Shown here piece by piece: positions 17,473 through 25,653 of a stretch of 64,000 nt of DNA; position 1 is the stretch's first letter, and the number at the start of each line of letters is the position of its first letter. The notes below the pieces were generated by a model, which saw nothing but the letters and a program-made list of their open reading frames with translations, searched no databases and had not been told where the DNA came from. This DNA comes from CAZUMW01 sp964621615 (GTDB taxonomy: Bacteria > Desulfobacterota > WTBG01 > CAIYCZ01 > CAIRTM01). Made by a program: the position numbers and the translations under genes. Location of the stretch: contig CAZUMW010000019.1 in assembly GCA_964621615.1 (NCBI GenBank), positions 1 to 64,000 of the forward strand. Direction: 5' to 3'.

Positions 17473-20400
17473 ACGATTTTCACTCCAACCTTAAAGCGAT
17501 TCTCGACAAACAAAGAGGCATGCAAACGTATTCCGGCCTGGATCTGGTGGCATGGGTATGCACCATTATTTATCTCTGCTGGGCCGAACATGAAGATAAC
17601 GAGCGTAGTGCGATAGCTTCATTTGAAGAAAGGGAGTATGAGCCGCTTTTACCCTCAAGTATGTGGTTCAATAACTGGCTTGCAATGAAGCCGGAAACGC
17701 TTAAAGATTTCATACAAAAAGATTTCCTGCCCCGATTTCAGAACGATAATCATACCAATCCCCTTTGGGCGAACCTTACACGCTGTTTTTCCACTATTGA
17801 TACAAAACATTTCCCGGATTTTATTTGTGATCAACACTGGCGATCCTGGTTGCAGAAGTGGGTATCAGAACTGGACTTCTCAAATTCAGAAAGCAAACTC
17901 CGATCAAATAAAATGATCGAAGCCATGCTTGATTTATCTGTTCGGAAATCCGGAACGTCAGGAGGTGCATTCTATACTCCTGCGCCTATAGTAACTCTTA
18001 TGAACGAGCTTGTTGACCCGAAACCGGGTGAACGGGTGTATGACCCTTGCTTTGGCACCGGCGGTTTGCTGGTTGAATCTGCCAGAAGAATAAAAGAGGC
18101 CTCGAAAACCTGCGCTGCCGGTGAATGGGAACAAATCAGGAACCAGAGTATATTTGGAGTTGATATTTACAGCAGGGTTTATCCGATTGCTCTGACCCGT
18201 ATTGTGCTTGCAGGCATTCCAGGGCCCGGGCTGGAACTGGCCGATTCGCTTGAAAGGCATGAGGCCGGCAATGGTGGCCATTTTGATGTTGTTCTTGCCT
18301 GCCCTCCATGGGGACACATCGGAAGGGCAGGAAAAGAGGATTCTTACCGTCACTTTACTGTACGTTCCAAAGATTCTGCAAACCTTTTCATTCAACATAT
18401 TATGCAGTCTTTGCGGCCGGGAGGAAGAGCGGTTGTGGCTGTTCCAGAAGGAACCTTGTTCAGCGCTGGATCTGACCGCCAGCTCAGGCGCAAGCTGCTT
18501 GACGAATATGAGGTAGAGGGCGTGATTTCATTGCCTTCAGGAACGTTTTCTCCATTCACCGGCATTAAATCGAATCTGATTCTGTTTCAGAAAACAAAAC
18601 CCGGGCATTCAGTTCGTTTTTGCCAGGTTAAACAATTGGCAGGAACTGCCGGGAAGGTGTTGCGGGAAGCCGAGAAGCCTGAAGAAATAGCTGTTCGTTT
18701 CAGGGACGGGAAGAAGTCCGACCTTCTCTGGGATACTGAAATTGAAGAATTGAAAAAACGGGACTGTGAGCTGATTGCTAAGCGTACCGGTGAGGAAGAC
18801 CTGCAAAAATGGCTTTCAGCTGTTCAGAAAAACAGCCCGAGCGTTCAGGTAACGGCACTTGAAAAGGTTGCAGAAGTTGTTACCGGCATATCCTATAGCA
18901 AAAGAATTGTGCGAGAACGATCAAAAACATTTGTTCAGTCAAATCTTTTGGGGGAGGAAAAAAAGGAAATTCAGCGTGGACTCTTCAATCAACAGGTCGG
19001 GCTTTTAAGGGTCTCTGATATTCGTGACGGCAAGGCTGCGGCGCCTGAACTTGTTTTAACTGATGAGGCCCTTGCAAAAGTTAATGGGCCGCAGCGCATC
19101 AGAACAAATGATCTGTTGATTACAGCCTCCGGCACTATCGGTAAGCTGGCATTGTTTACCGGTGACGAAAAGAATCTTGAGTGCGTGCCTGCTAAAAGTG
19201 TCATTCTTATCAGGCCCTCGAGCGGTATATTGCCGGAATATCTTTTTACCCTGCTAAAGTCAGAAGTTTACCAGAAATGGTTTCTGGGAAATGCAAGGGG
19301 AGCCACTATCCAACATCTGTCGGTCCGGACGCTTCGGCACATGTCTATCCCGGTTCCGGAACTTCAAATACAGGACCGAATCGCTCGGGAATGGAAAAAG
19401 AATGCAGCTGATGATCCTCTGGCGCTTTTGCTCGAGTTTTCTTCTATAAAAGCCACCAAGCCGGCAAAAGCGATACATAATGCGCTTCGTATTACCCGGG
19501 AAAACCGTCAACAAATAGACAAGATTGAGACATCCAATCCCATTATCGCTCTTGATAAAGTAGCATTACTCTTCAAGGAGTTGGAGAAAAAGTGGTCGAA
19601 AGAGTTTACACAGGTGTTGTCATTAGAATGGTGCGGTAAATTCATTACTAATATGTCCACCGCTATGTCTTCTCTTGAAGGGATACAGCATGTAAGTGCC
19701 GGACCCTCCGTTTATGCTTTGATTACTGATAGTATGCAATGGTTACAGGATGCATACGAAAGCCTTCCGGATCCTTATAAGACTGTGATGGAAGCGGACG
19801 AGGCCAATCTTATTGATCAATTTGACAACATTTGTCAAAAAATCACAGAGTTTTCTGGATCGGCTTTCGAAAGATTGCTTAACAATGTAGTTGTTGAGGC
19901 TGTTCCGGATACCGGTTTTGTTGCTACCGGGTCTGCACAAGAGATACAGTTGAGGATAACCAACAAAAGCAGTTTGCCCCTGAGGAACGTTGATTTCTAT
20001 ACACAGCCGGAAATCGGTAAAACGAGAATATCATATTTGGCAGAAACGGATAAAAAGTCCTTTCCTGTGAAAATCCCGGCCCAGTCCTTAGTCGGGAAAT
20101 ATCCCTTTTTATTATTATGGAAAGGCAGCAAATTAAACGGTGATGTCGCAGAGGGTAAAATCGAACTTGCTATAGAGATCCGATCAACCAGAGAATCGGT
20201 TCACACGGAGGAACTCGGCGCCAGTCCCTATATTACAGGCAGTCCCATTGACCGCAGGGAAATGTTTTTTGGACGAAAAGATGTAACTGAGAAAATCAAA
20301 CGCCAGATAAGTACAACCCATAGGGCAAATATCATCTTATTAGAAGGAAATCGGCGGTCCGGCAAAACGTCAATTTTGAATTATTTAACATCAATGGAGA

Positions 20401-21461
20401 CCCTGCAGGGATGGATTCCGGTGTACTGTTCTTTCCAGGGGGCAACGGGGCATTTAAGCAAATCAGGATTGCCTACGGAAGAAGTGTTTAACTTTATAGC
20501 GAAACAGATTTTTAAGAGTGTTCTAAAATCCGGAAAACGTACCTGGTTCCCTGATATGGAGATGCCGGATGCAACAGGCCTCGCCTTTGAAGCAGCATTT
20601 ATGAAGACTTCGAACAGTGTTTTTAAAACCGATTCATCTGTTGAAAATTTTGAACTCTATTTAAAATCGGTGCTGACGACAGTTGCACCCCAGCGGTTGC
20701 TGCTGCTGCTTGATGAATTTGATAAAATACAGGACGGCATCGATAGCGGTGTGACCAGTCCGCAGGTGCCTGAAAATCTGCGCTATTTTCTCCATAACTA
20801 TTCCGGGTTGTGCGCAATTCTATCTTACTCGAAATTTTTGCGGCGCTTAAGACAGGAGTACATGTCGGTTCTCTTTGGCCTCGGTTATCCAGTGACAGTA
20901 GGTCCGCTTTCAAAAGAGGATTCACGTTTGCTTGTTACCCAGCCAAGTGAAGACAGGCTTTCTTTCGTCGATGAGGCACGTGACTATATTGTTGAACTGT
21001 GCGCCGGCCAGCCCTTCCTTATACAGACCTTATGTAATCATATCTTCGAGTCGGCGGCCGAAACAGGGCAGCGCACTATCACGGTAGGCATGGTAAACGA
21101 TAATGCAGTAATAATGGCTGGGGACAACGAACATTTCACAACCCTTTGGCAGCATCATGTCGGCTCAGAACGAAGAAAATATATCCTTTGCCTGTTTGAG
21201 AAATTGAGTAATACGCCGGATTCGATAACTTTAAGTTTGCTGGATATCAAGCTCGAAGAAGCTGGCGTCATAATGCAGAAAAAACAGCAACTGGGTGATG
21301 ATCTTGAACATCTCCGGGAACTCGATCTCGTCAAAATGGACGATAATGGATCCGAGTACCATTTAGCTATACCGCTCATGGAGATATGGATCCGCCAAAA
21401 TATTGATGTTGAACATCAGCGCAGACTCGCTGTTCAGGAAGGTCAGGAGGAATTGGAATGA
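17469..21461 (+). CDS. Giant fusion: N6-methylase-like + specificity domain + beta domain + STAND-type ATPase
   Basis: A 1330-residue protein. Residues ~1-165 are helical; 165-380 are an HsdM-like methylase fold with SAM motif DPCFGTGG (192-199). The catalytic motif IV reads ACPPWG, with Cys278 in place of Asn/Asp, so methylation may be lost. Residues ~460-645 resemble one HsdS target-recognition domain (ITASGTIGKL, IPVPELQIQDRI). A helical linker and a CARDB/immunoglobulin-like beta domain (~805-910) follow. Residues ~925-1300 form a STAND/AAA ATPase with FFGR, Walker A GNRRSGKT (960-967), Walker B LLLLDEFD (~1078-1085) and a C-terminal winged helix. Stop-start overlaps of 4 nt on both sides tie it to its neighbours. 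It may sense DNA sequence or methylation and signal through the ATPase. Confidence 0.8.
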   Translation: MNDFHSNLKAILDKQRGMQTYSGLDLVAWVCTIIYLCWAEHEDNERSAIASFEEREYEPLLPSSMWFNNWLAMKPETLKDFIQKDFLPRFQNDNHTNPLWANLTRCFSTIDTKHFPDFICDQHWRSWLQKWVSELDFSNSESKLRSNKMIEAMLDLSVRKSGTSGGAFYTPAPIVTLMNELVDPKPGERVYDPCFGTGGLLVESARRIKEASKTCAAGEWEQIRNQSIFGVDIYSRVYPIALTRIVLAGIPGPGLELADSLERHEAGNGGHFDVVLACPPWGHIGRAGKEDSYRHFTVRSKDSANLFIQHIMQSLRPGGRAVVAVPEGTLFSAGSDRQLRRKLLDEYEVEGVISLPSGTFSPFTGIKSNLILFQKTKPGHSVRFCQVKQLAGTAGKVLREAEKPEEIAVRFRDGKKSDLLWDTEIEELKKRDCELIAKRTGEEDLQKWLSAVQKNSPSVQVTALEKVAEVVTGISYSKRIVRERSKTFVQSNLLGEEKKEIQRGLFNQQVGLLRVSDIRDGKAAAPELVLTDEALAKVNGPQRIRTNDLLITASGTIGKLALFTGDEKNLECVPAKSVILIRPSSGILPEYLFTLLKSEVYQKWFLGNARGATIQHLSVRTLRHMSIPVPELQIQDRIAREWKKNAADDPLALLLEFSSIKATKPAKAIHNALRITRENRQQIDKIETSNPIIALDKVALLFKELEKKWSKEFTQVLSLEWCGKFITNMSTAMSSLEGIQHVSAGPSVYALITDSMQWLQDAYESLPDPYKTVMEADEANLIDQFDNICQKITEFSGSAFERLLNNVVVEAVPDTGFVATGSAQEIQLRITNKSSLPLRNVDFYTQPEIGKTRISYLAETDKKSFPVKIPAQSLVGKYPFLLLWKGSKLNGDVAEGKIELAIEIRSTRESVHTEELGASPYITGSPIDRREMFFGRKDVTEKIKRQISTTHRANIILLEGNRRSGKTSILNYLTSMETLQGWIPVYCSFQGATGHLSKSGLPTEEVFNFIAKQIFKSVLKSGKRTWFPDMEMPDATGLAFEAAFMKTSNSVFKTDSSVENFELYLKSVLTTVAPQRLLLLLDEFDKIQDGIDSGVTSPQVPENLRYFLHNYSGLCAILSYSKFLRRLRQEYMSVLFGLGYPVTVGPLSKEDSRLLVTQPSEDRLSFVDEARDYIVELCAGQPFLIQTLCNHIFESAAETGQRTITVGMVNDNAVIMAGDNEHFTTLWQHHVGSERRKYILCLFEKLSNTPDSITLSLLDIKLEEAGVIMQKKQQLGDDLEHLRELDLVKMDDNGSEYHLAIPLMEIWIRQNIDVEHQRRLAVQEGQEELE

Positions 21462-23032
21462 ACCCATATAGCTCGTCAGGATCTGCTGCAAGCCTCATGC
21501 TTGGGCGCAAGAGAATGTTTGATAAAGTATGCGGCATGATCACAAAACCTACACCTGATAATGTTTCTATTGTCGGACCAAAGCTGTATGGGAAAACGGT
21601 CCTTCTGCAACAGATTTATAAGTTTTTCAGCAAAAGGAATGAAAGCTATATTGGCTCTGTTTATATTGATCTTAAACATGACACACCACAGACCGATTTG
21701 GAATTTATTAAGGTTATGGCTAAAGGGATCCGGTCATCAATCCAGGACCTCAAGCCTGATCTTGCCAAAGAACTCTTTGACACGGATGATGACTCACTTT
21801 TCGATATCCTGAAACTTGTTCTGGAACATTTTGCCGGTGACAAGGAACGCATGCTTGTTGTTTTTGATGGTTTTGATCCGCTCCCGATCGGATCAACCAT
21901 ATCGCCGAATCTTCTCGATCAGCTAAGAACACTGGTAGAGCTTCCATCACTTACTCTGGTAGTTGGCAGCCGTCTGAGGCTCAGAGAATTATGTAAAACA
22001 GAAGCAACCAGGGGGTCTGATTTCTGGCGAAACTTTGCCGGCCCGGTTGAGGTCGGATGTTTTGACGAAAGTGATATGGATGATATTCTTTCTCCTCTTG
22101 TCAAGCGATCAGTTACTGTTGAAAAAGGGGCAAAGACCGAACTCATGAACTGGACAGGTGGTATCCCTGTTCTGTTGACTCAGGTTCTTGGAAATTTATA
22201 TGATCAGGTCAAGGATTCTATCACGGTAAGCAATACACACGTAAATGATATTTGCATCAACCTGAAATCTGAAGTGAATGACTTCGTGGCAGACATCTGG
22301 TCGGATTGCGGCACAGATACGCAAAGTTTAATTAGCGATGCAACTGCCGGCGAATTGCTCGAATCAGCTATTTCGACACCGCAACGGCGTGAACTTGAAC
22401 TAAAGGGGATAGGCATTGTTGAGCAGGGAAAGGTTGTAATAAAAAGCAGGTTTGTAAGCGAATATGCCTCAGAGATGACAGGCGGTTTGCATGACATGGC
22501 AAGATTGTTCAGCCAGGAAAAAGATTTTAACGTCAACATCAAAAAATTGTTAGAAATCAGGCTCTCGCATATCCCTCACATAGATGATCAACTGTTTAAA
22601 GACATCCAGCTTGCAATCCGTGATCTTACCGAAGACCATCGCAGGGTTCTCGATGCATCAAGATCAATCGTTGAATCGACATTAAATGTTATTCTGAAAG
22701 CAGAAGGACTCGACCCGGCAGGGGTTGTTCCTGCTGCGTGGAAGGAATCATGGCAACGATATAAAAACAACACGGTTGCCGCAGGAGACGAGCCTGTTCC
22801 GTCAGACCGGGGCCTTCAATGCAGGCTTGTCCGGTTTATTACCGGCAGGAGTGATAATCCCCGGGTTGCACATAAAATTTCACGCCAGACATCGGTTCTG
22901 CTTGATCAAATAAGCGCTTACGGTAATTATGTAAATCATCTGGATGGCGAAACGGTCAGGTTCGGCACGGCTTATGGCATGTGTTTTACAGCCATCGAAT
23001 TGATGGCCAGCCTGGCGGCGGATGTTCATTGA
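21458..23032 (+). CDS. P-loop ATPase (STAND/AAA-like), last gene of the defence operon
   Basis: A 524-residue protein whose first ~290 residues form an ATPase similar in layout to the end of the preceding fusion: LMLGRKRMFDKV, Walker A GPKLYGKT (about 43-50), Walker B MLVVFDGFD and a winged-helix-like segment (TGGIPVLLTQVLGNL). The C-terminal ~200 residues are mostly helical (LTEDHRRVLDASRSIVESTL, then GTAYGMCFTAIELMASL), with no family I recognise; an effector or partner-binding domain is possible. Its ATG overlaps the previous stop by 4 nt, so it is made with the fusion protein and probably binds it. No nuclease motif is visible. Confidence 0.75.
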   Translation: MNPYSSSGSAASLMLGRKRMFDKVCGMITKPTPDNVSIVGPKLYGKTVLLQQIYKFFSKRNESYIGSVYIDLKHDTPQTDLEFIKVMAKGIRSSIQDLKPDLAKELFDTDDDSLFDILKLVLEHFAGDKERMLVVFDGFDPLPIGSTISPNLLDQLRTLVELPSLTLVVGSRLRLRELCKTEATRGSDFWRNFAGPVEVGCFDESDMDDILSPLVKRSVTVEKGAKTELMNWTGGIPVLLTQVLGNLYDQVKDSITVSNTHVNDICINLKSEVNDFVADIWSDCGTDTQSLISDATAGELLESAISTPQRRELELKGIGIVEQGKVVIKSRFVSEYASEMTGGLHDMARLFSQEKDFNVNIKKLLEIRLSHIPHIDDQLFKDIQLAIRDLTEDHRRVLDASRSIVESTLNVILKAEGLDPAGVVPAAWKESWQRYKNNTVAAGDEPVPSDRGLQCRLVRFITGRSDNPRVAHKISRQTSVLLDQISAYGNYVNHLDGETVRFGTAYGMCFTAIELMASLAADVH

Positions 23033-23303
23033 GTAATGTTAATTATCGGGTTCCACAAGAAAATAAGGAACTGAGAAGGGTTCTTTCTTAATCGGAATTA
23101 TAGTTCCTGGTGACTATTTTTGCTATTGCTTGATGTTGTCACTTTCAATTGACGAGCACATTACCGCTTTCTTTCAGAGAAGGGCTATGCAGTAAAGCAG
23201 TTGGATGAAACTTTGAATTTCATTGACGTGACTGGGACACACTTTCTGAAAATGCTGGGGGAGCAGTTTAGCTGATAATTCTTTTTATTTATTACGATTT
23301 TTT
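23033..23303 (+). pseudogene. Intergenic debris with an open reading fragment (23153-23275)
   Basis: Between the ATPase stop and the hicA promoter one stretch of about 40 codons reads as protein without a start (HYRFLSEKGYAVKQL, ending GEQFS, then TGA at 23273-23275). It is bounded upstream by a TGA in the same frame. It looks like the 3' end of a lost gene, but I cannot name the family. No tRNA, repeat or strong terminator was found in the rest of the region. Confidence 0.3.
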
Positions 23304-23333
23304 TTGCTTGCACTGTACACATATATGTATACA
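23304..23333 (+). promoter_or_regulatory. hicAB promoter and palindromic operator
   Basis: TTGCTT (23304-23309) and TATACA (23328-23333) are spaced by 18 nt. The interval 23314-23333 is a 20-bp palindrome beginning TGTACACATA and differing from its reverse complement at only one symmetric pair. It overlaps the -10 box and lies 8 nt before hicA, the expected place for autorepression by the HTH domain of HicB. Confidence 0.65.
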
Positions 23334-23341
23334 ATAGGCAT

Positions 23342-23530
23342 ATGAAGAAAAAAGAGCTGGTTAAAAAGCTTCAGCGATATGGGTGGTGGAAATACGGTGA
23401 GGGAGCCAATCATGAAAAATGGACGAATGGTGAACAGAAATTGCCGATACCCCGTCATACTGAAATCAACGAATACACGGCAAAATCCATTATAAAAATT
23501 GTGCAGTCAAACCCCGCTTGTAAAAAATAA
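23342..23530 (+). CDS. hicA: HicA-family mRNA interferase toxin
   Basis: A 62-residue basic protein with the double-stranded RNA-binding-like HicA fold. The N-terminus KKKELVKKLQRYGW and the end EINEYTAKSIIKIV are typical. The catalytic His corresponds to H24 in GANHEKW, close to the usual G-S-H. HicA cleaves mRNA unless bound by HicB. The start ATG lies 8 nt after the operator palindrome and hicB begins 10 nt after the stop, the standard toxin-first order. Confidence 0.9.
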   Translation: MKKKELVKKLQRYGWWKYGEGANHEKWTNGEQKLPIPRHTEINEYTAKSIIKIVQSNPACKK

Positions 23531-23540
23531 AAGGTGCTGT

Positions 23541-23951
23541 ATGAAGATTGAAGGCAGGTTAATACGGTCAGGGAGATGGTGGGCGGTAGAAATACCGCTT
23601 CTTCTGGTTCACACACAGGGCCGAACGAAAAAAGACGCCTTTGCAATGGCAGCCGATGCGCTAGAAGCCGTTATCGATGCTGAGGATTTCAAGGTGACTG
23701 TAACCGAAGGACCTGACAATACGTTCAGTATCGGCTCAAACAACGACAGCCTGCTGATGGCGTTTGCCTTAAAACAGCAGCGGACCGACCGACATCTCAG
23801 TGTGCGGGATGTTGCAAAGCGTCTCGGATCGAATTCGCCGGCAGCGTACAGCCGCTACGAGCAAGGGAAAGTGAAGCCGTCTCTGGACAAGTTTTCTCAA
23901 ATTTTGAAGGCGATTGATCCGCATCTGGAGCCGGTACTTAAAGTCGTTTGA
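23541..23951 (+). CDS. hicB: HicB-family antitoxin with Xre-type HTH
   Basis: A 136-residue antitoxin. Residues ~1-55 form the partial RNase H-like HicB domain (WWAVEIPLLLVHTQGRTKKDA), and ~75-130 an Xre helix-turn-helix (LSVRDVAKRLGS then AAYSRYEQGKVKPS). The HTH should bind the palindrome upstream of hicA and repress the pair. ATG 23541 is chosen because AAGGTG precedes it and the HicB fold begins there; a longer frame from 23499 overlaps hicA and is not needed. The module sits at the right end of the island and may stabilise it. Confidence 0.88.
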   Translation: MKIEGRLIRSGRWWAVEIPLLLVHTQGRTKKDAFAMAADALEAVIDAEDFKVTVTEGPDNTFSIGSNNDSLLMAFALKQQRTDRHLSVRDVAKRLGSNSPAAYSRYEQGKVKPSLDKFSQILKAIDPHLEPVLKVV

Positions 23952-24004
23952 TACTGATTTGGTACCTGAACGAATTTCTTCTTCCGCCAGCTTATTTCTT
24001 TCGC

Positions 24005-24100
24005 AAATGTTTTTTTTACCCAGGTTGTCTTTCCCGTGCCCCTCGGACCAAACAGGAAGAAGCTTTTGTTTGCAGGCGGTCTAATTAATCTGGAGTACAT
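24005..24100 (-). pseudogene. N-terminal fragment of an AAA_14/DUF4143-type ATPase
   Basis: About 32 codons read MYSRLI, then SFFLFGPRGTGKTTWVKKTF, the canonical N-terminus with Walker A of AAA_14 ATPases. After this the similarity stops abruptly and the frame runs into hicB on the opposite strand. Full-length proteins have ~380-400 residues. This is a leftover of a gene destroyed by insertion or deletion at the edge of the hicAB module. Confidence 0.6.
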
Positions 24101-24335
24101 AATTCCATTTTGCATATATTTTTTGAGTTGTAAAGAGAAAATTGAATATCTTCACAGTGTACATGTATGGTCGTTTCGAAAAAAACTGTGGCGGTTTTGT
24201 GGCAGTACCAGGCGATAATAATGCAGATAATGGACATGGCGGGTATCTATATTTGTGCAATGGGTGGTTCTCTGCTATAGTCCTTCAAATACAATCGCTG
24301 CACACCGTGATATATCACTCTCTGGCGGTGCATAC

Positions 24336-25475
24336 ATGACACGTGACCTCTGTGCGATTCTGCTTACCGTATTTCTGCTCTCCTTCGGCATGAGCTTTGT
24401 CGCCCCCCTGATTCCGCTCCTGATCAAGGACCTCGATGCCTCTCATGCCGTTATCGGACAGATTCAGACATGCTACTTTTTTTCCTTTACCGTGTTTACT
24501 CTTGTGCTGAGCCGCTGGATCGATTCGGCCGGCTCAAAGCGGCTGATTATGGCAGGGCTCTCAATCTACAGCCTTTCGATCGCTTCCATGCCTTTTATGA
24601 CTGCATTCCATGCCTTTTACGGTATCCGCCTGTTTCAGGGCATAGGCTCCGCTCTTCTGTTTGCCCCGACGGAAGCTGCCGTCAATATCATCTCCCCGCC
24701 CGAGCGACGGGCAGCGAACATGGGGCTGTATGCACTGGTCTTCGCCGGCGGTTTTACGATCGGGCCGATATTCGGCACAACGCTTTTCGAGATACATCCG
24801 AAGATTCCTTTTCTTATAGCAGCCGGACTGTGCCTGGCTGCCGTGCTGGTTCTCGGCTATACCTACCGGGATGTTCGTGTCAACATCCACAAATCGCCCC
24901 CCCAGCTGGGACCGATGTTGCGGCGGCTTGTTGTTCCGCTTACCGCCGCTGCCTCATACGCCCTGGTTGAAGTGTCGATCGCATCGTTTCTGTCCCTCTA
25001 TCTTGATCATCTCGGCATCACAGGCGCAACGCTCGGTGTGATTTTTACGGTTTTTGCAATCGGCGGCATCGCCTCACCCGTACCTGCCGGCAAACTGGCT
25101 GACCGCATCGGAAAGCTGCGCATTCTGAAACTGTGCGGGTTTGTGCTGCTGGCAACGCTTGTCACCTACAACATGACACGGTCCTATGTCCTGATCTGCC
25201 TGCTCACCTTCTGTGTCGGTCTGGTCGCCGGTGCGCTGTACCCGGTCGCGGTGTCGCTGATCTGTGAGCTGGTTCCCCCCGACCGCATCGGCGCGGGCAA
25301 CGCGCTGTTTTCCTTCTTTTACGGTATCGGCTCTATCCTGGGCCCGTTTCTGACCGGCTGGATCATAGAATTCACATCCATCACCTACCTTTTTTACCCA
25401 ATGGCCGCATCAGCCCTTGTGTTCTTCGTCGTTGCGGCTGTCGCTCCGCCCGGCAGGCTTTCCGATAACGCATAG
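24336..25475 (+). CDS. Major facilitator superfamily transporter
   Basis: A 379-residue inner-membrane protein with about 12 hydrophobic helices, starting ILLTVFLLSFGMSFVAPLIPLLI. The MFS signature between helices 2 and 3 is relaxed (LSRWIDSAGSKRLIM), and a second copy appears midway (GKLADRIGKLRIL). The family exports drugs or metabolites by proton antiport; the substrate is not evident. ATG 24336 is used because the upstream extension is not hydrophobic and has no homologous look. It is monocistronic, with an inverted repeat about 25 nt after the stop. Confidence 0.85.
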   Translation: MTRDLCAILLTVFLLSFGMSFVAPLIPLLIKDLDASHAVIGQIQTCYFFSFTVFTLVLSRWIDSAGSKRLIMAGLSIYSLSIASMPFMTAFHAFYGIRLFQGIGSALLFAPTEAAVNIISPPERRAANMGLYALVFAGGFTIGPIFGTTLFEIHPKIPFLIAAGLCLAAVLVLGYTYRDVRVNIHKSPPQLGPMLRRLVVPLTAAASYALVEVSIASFLSLYLDHLGITGATLGVIFTVFAIGGIASPVPAGKLADRIGKLRILKLCGFVLLATLVTYNMTRSYVLICLLTFCVGLVAGALYPVAVSLICELVPPDRIGAGNALFSFFYGIGSILGPFLTGWIIEFTSITYLFYPMAASALVFFVVAAVAPPGRLSDNA

Positions 25476-25500
25476 TTCCTCCTCTTTCACCTTTCAAAGT

Positions 25501-25520
25501 TACCGCGGTAAAACCGCGGT
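25501..25520 (+). terminator. Possible terminator hairpin after the MFS gene
   Basis: Two copies of the self-complementary octamer ACCGCGGT (25502-25509 and 25512/13-25520) form a GC-rich hairpin followed by TTATTCTC. The T run is weak, so termination is only possible. Confidence 0.4.
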
Positions 25521-25530
25521 TATTCTCATC

Positions 25531-25562
25531 GTGACAGATGTCACATAACAATTTGTTATGTG
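25531..25562. promoter_or_regulatory. Two overlapping palindromes, likely operator
   Basis: GTGACA-GA-TGTCAC (25531-25544) is perfectly symmetric and overlaps a second perfect palindrome with arms CACATAACA (25542-25550) and TGTTATGTG (25554-25562) around ATT. They lie about 90 nt upstream of the hydrolase gene at 25654. The form suggests binding sites for dimeric regulators; no regulator gene is adjacent. Confidence 0.45.
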
Positions 25563-25653
25563 CAGTGCAGCCCCGACAATATTGAATCCCCCTCTTTTTT
25601 ATAGTATATGCTGTAATATGAGGTGTTGCCGGGACGGGCTGTTAGGTGTAGTT

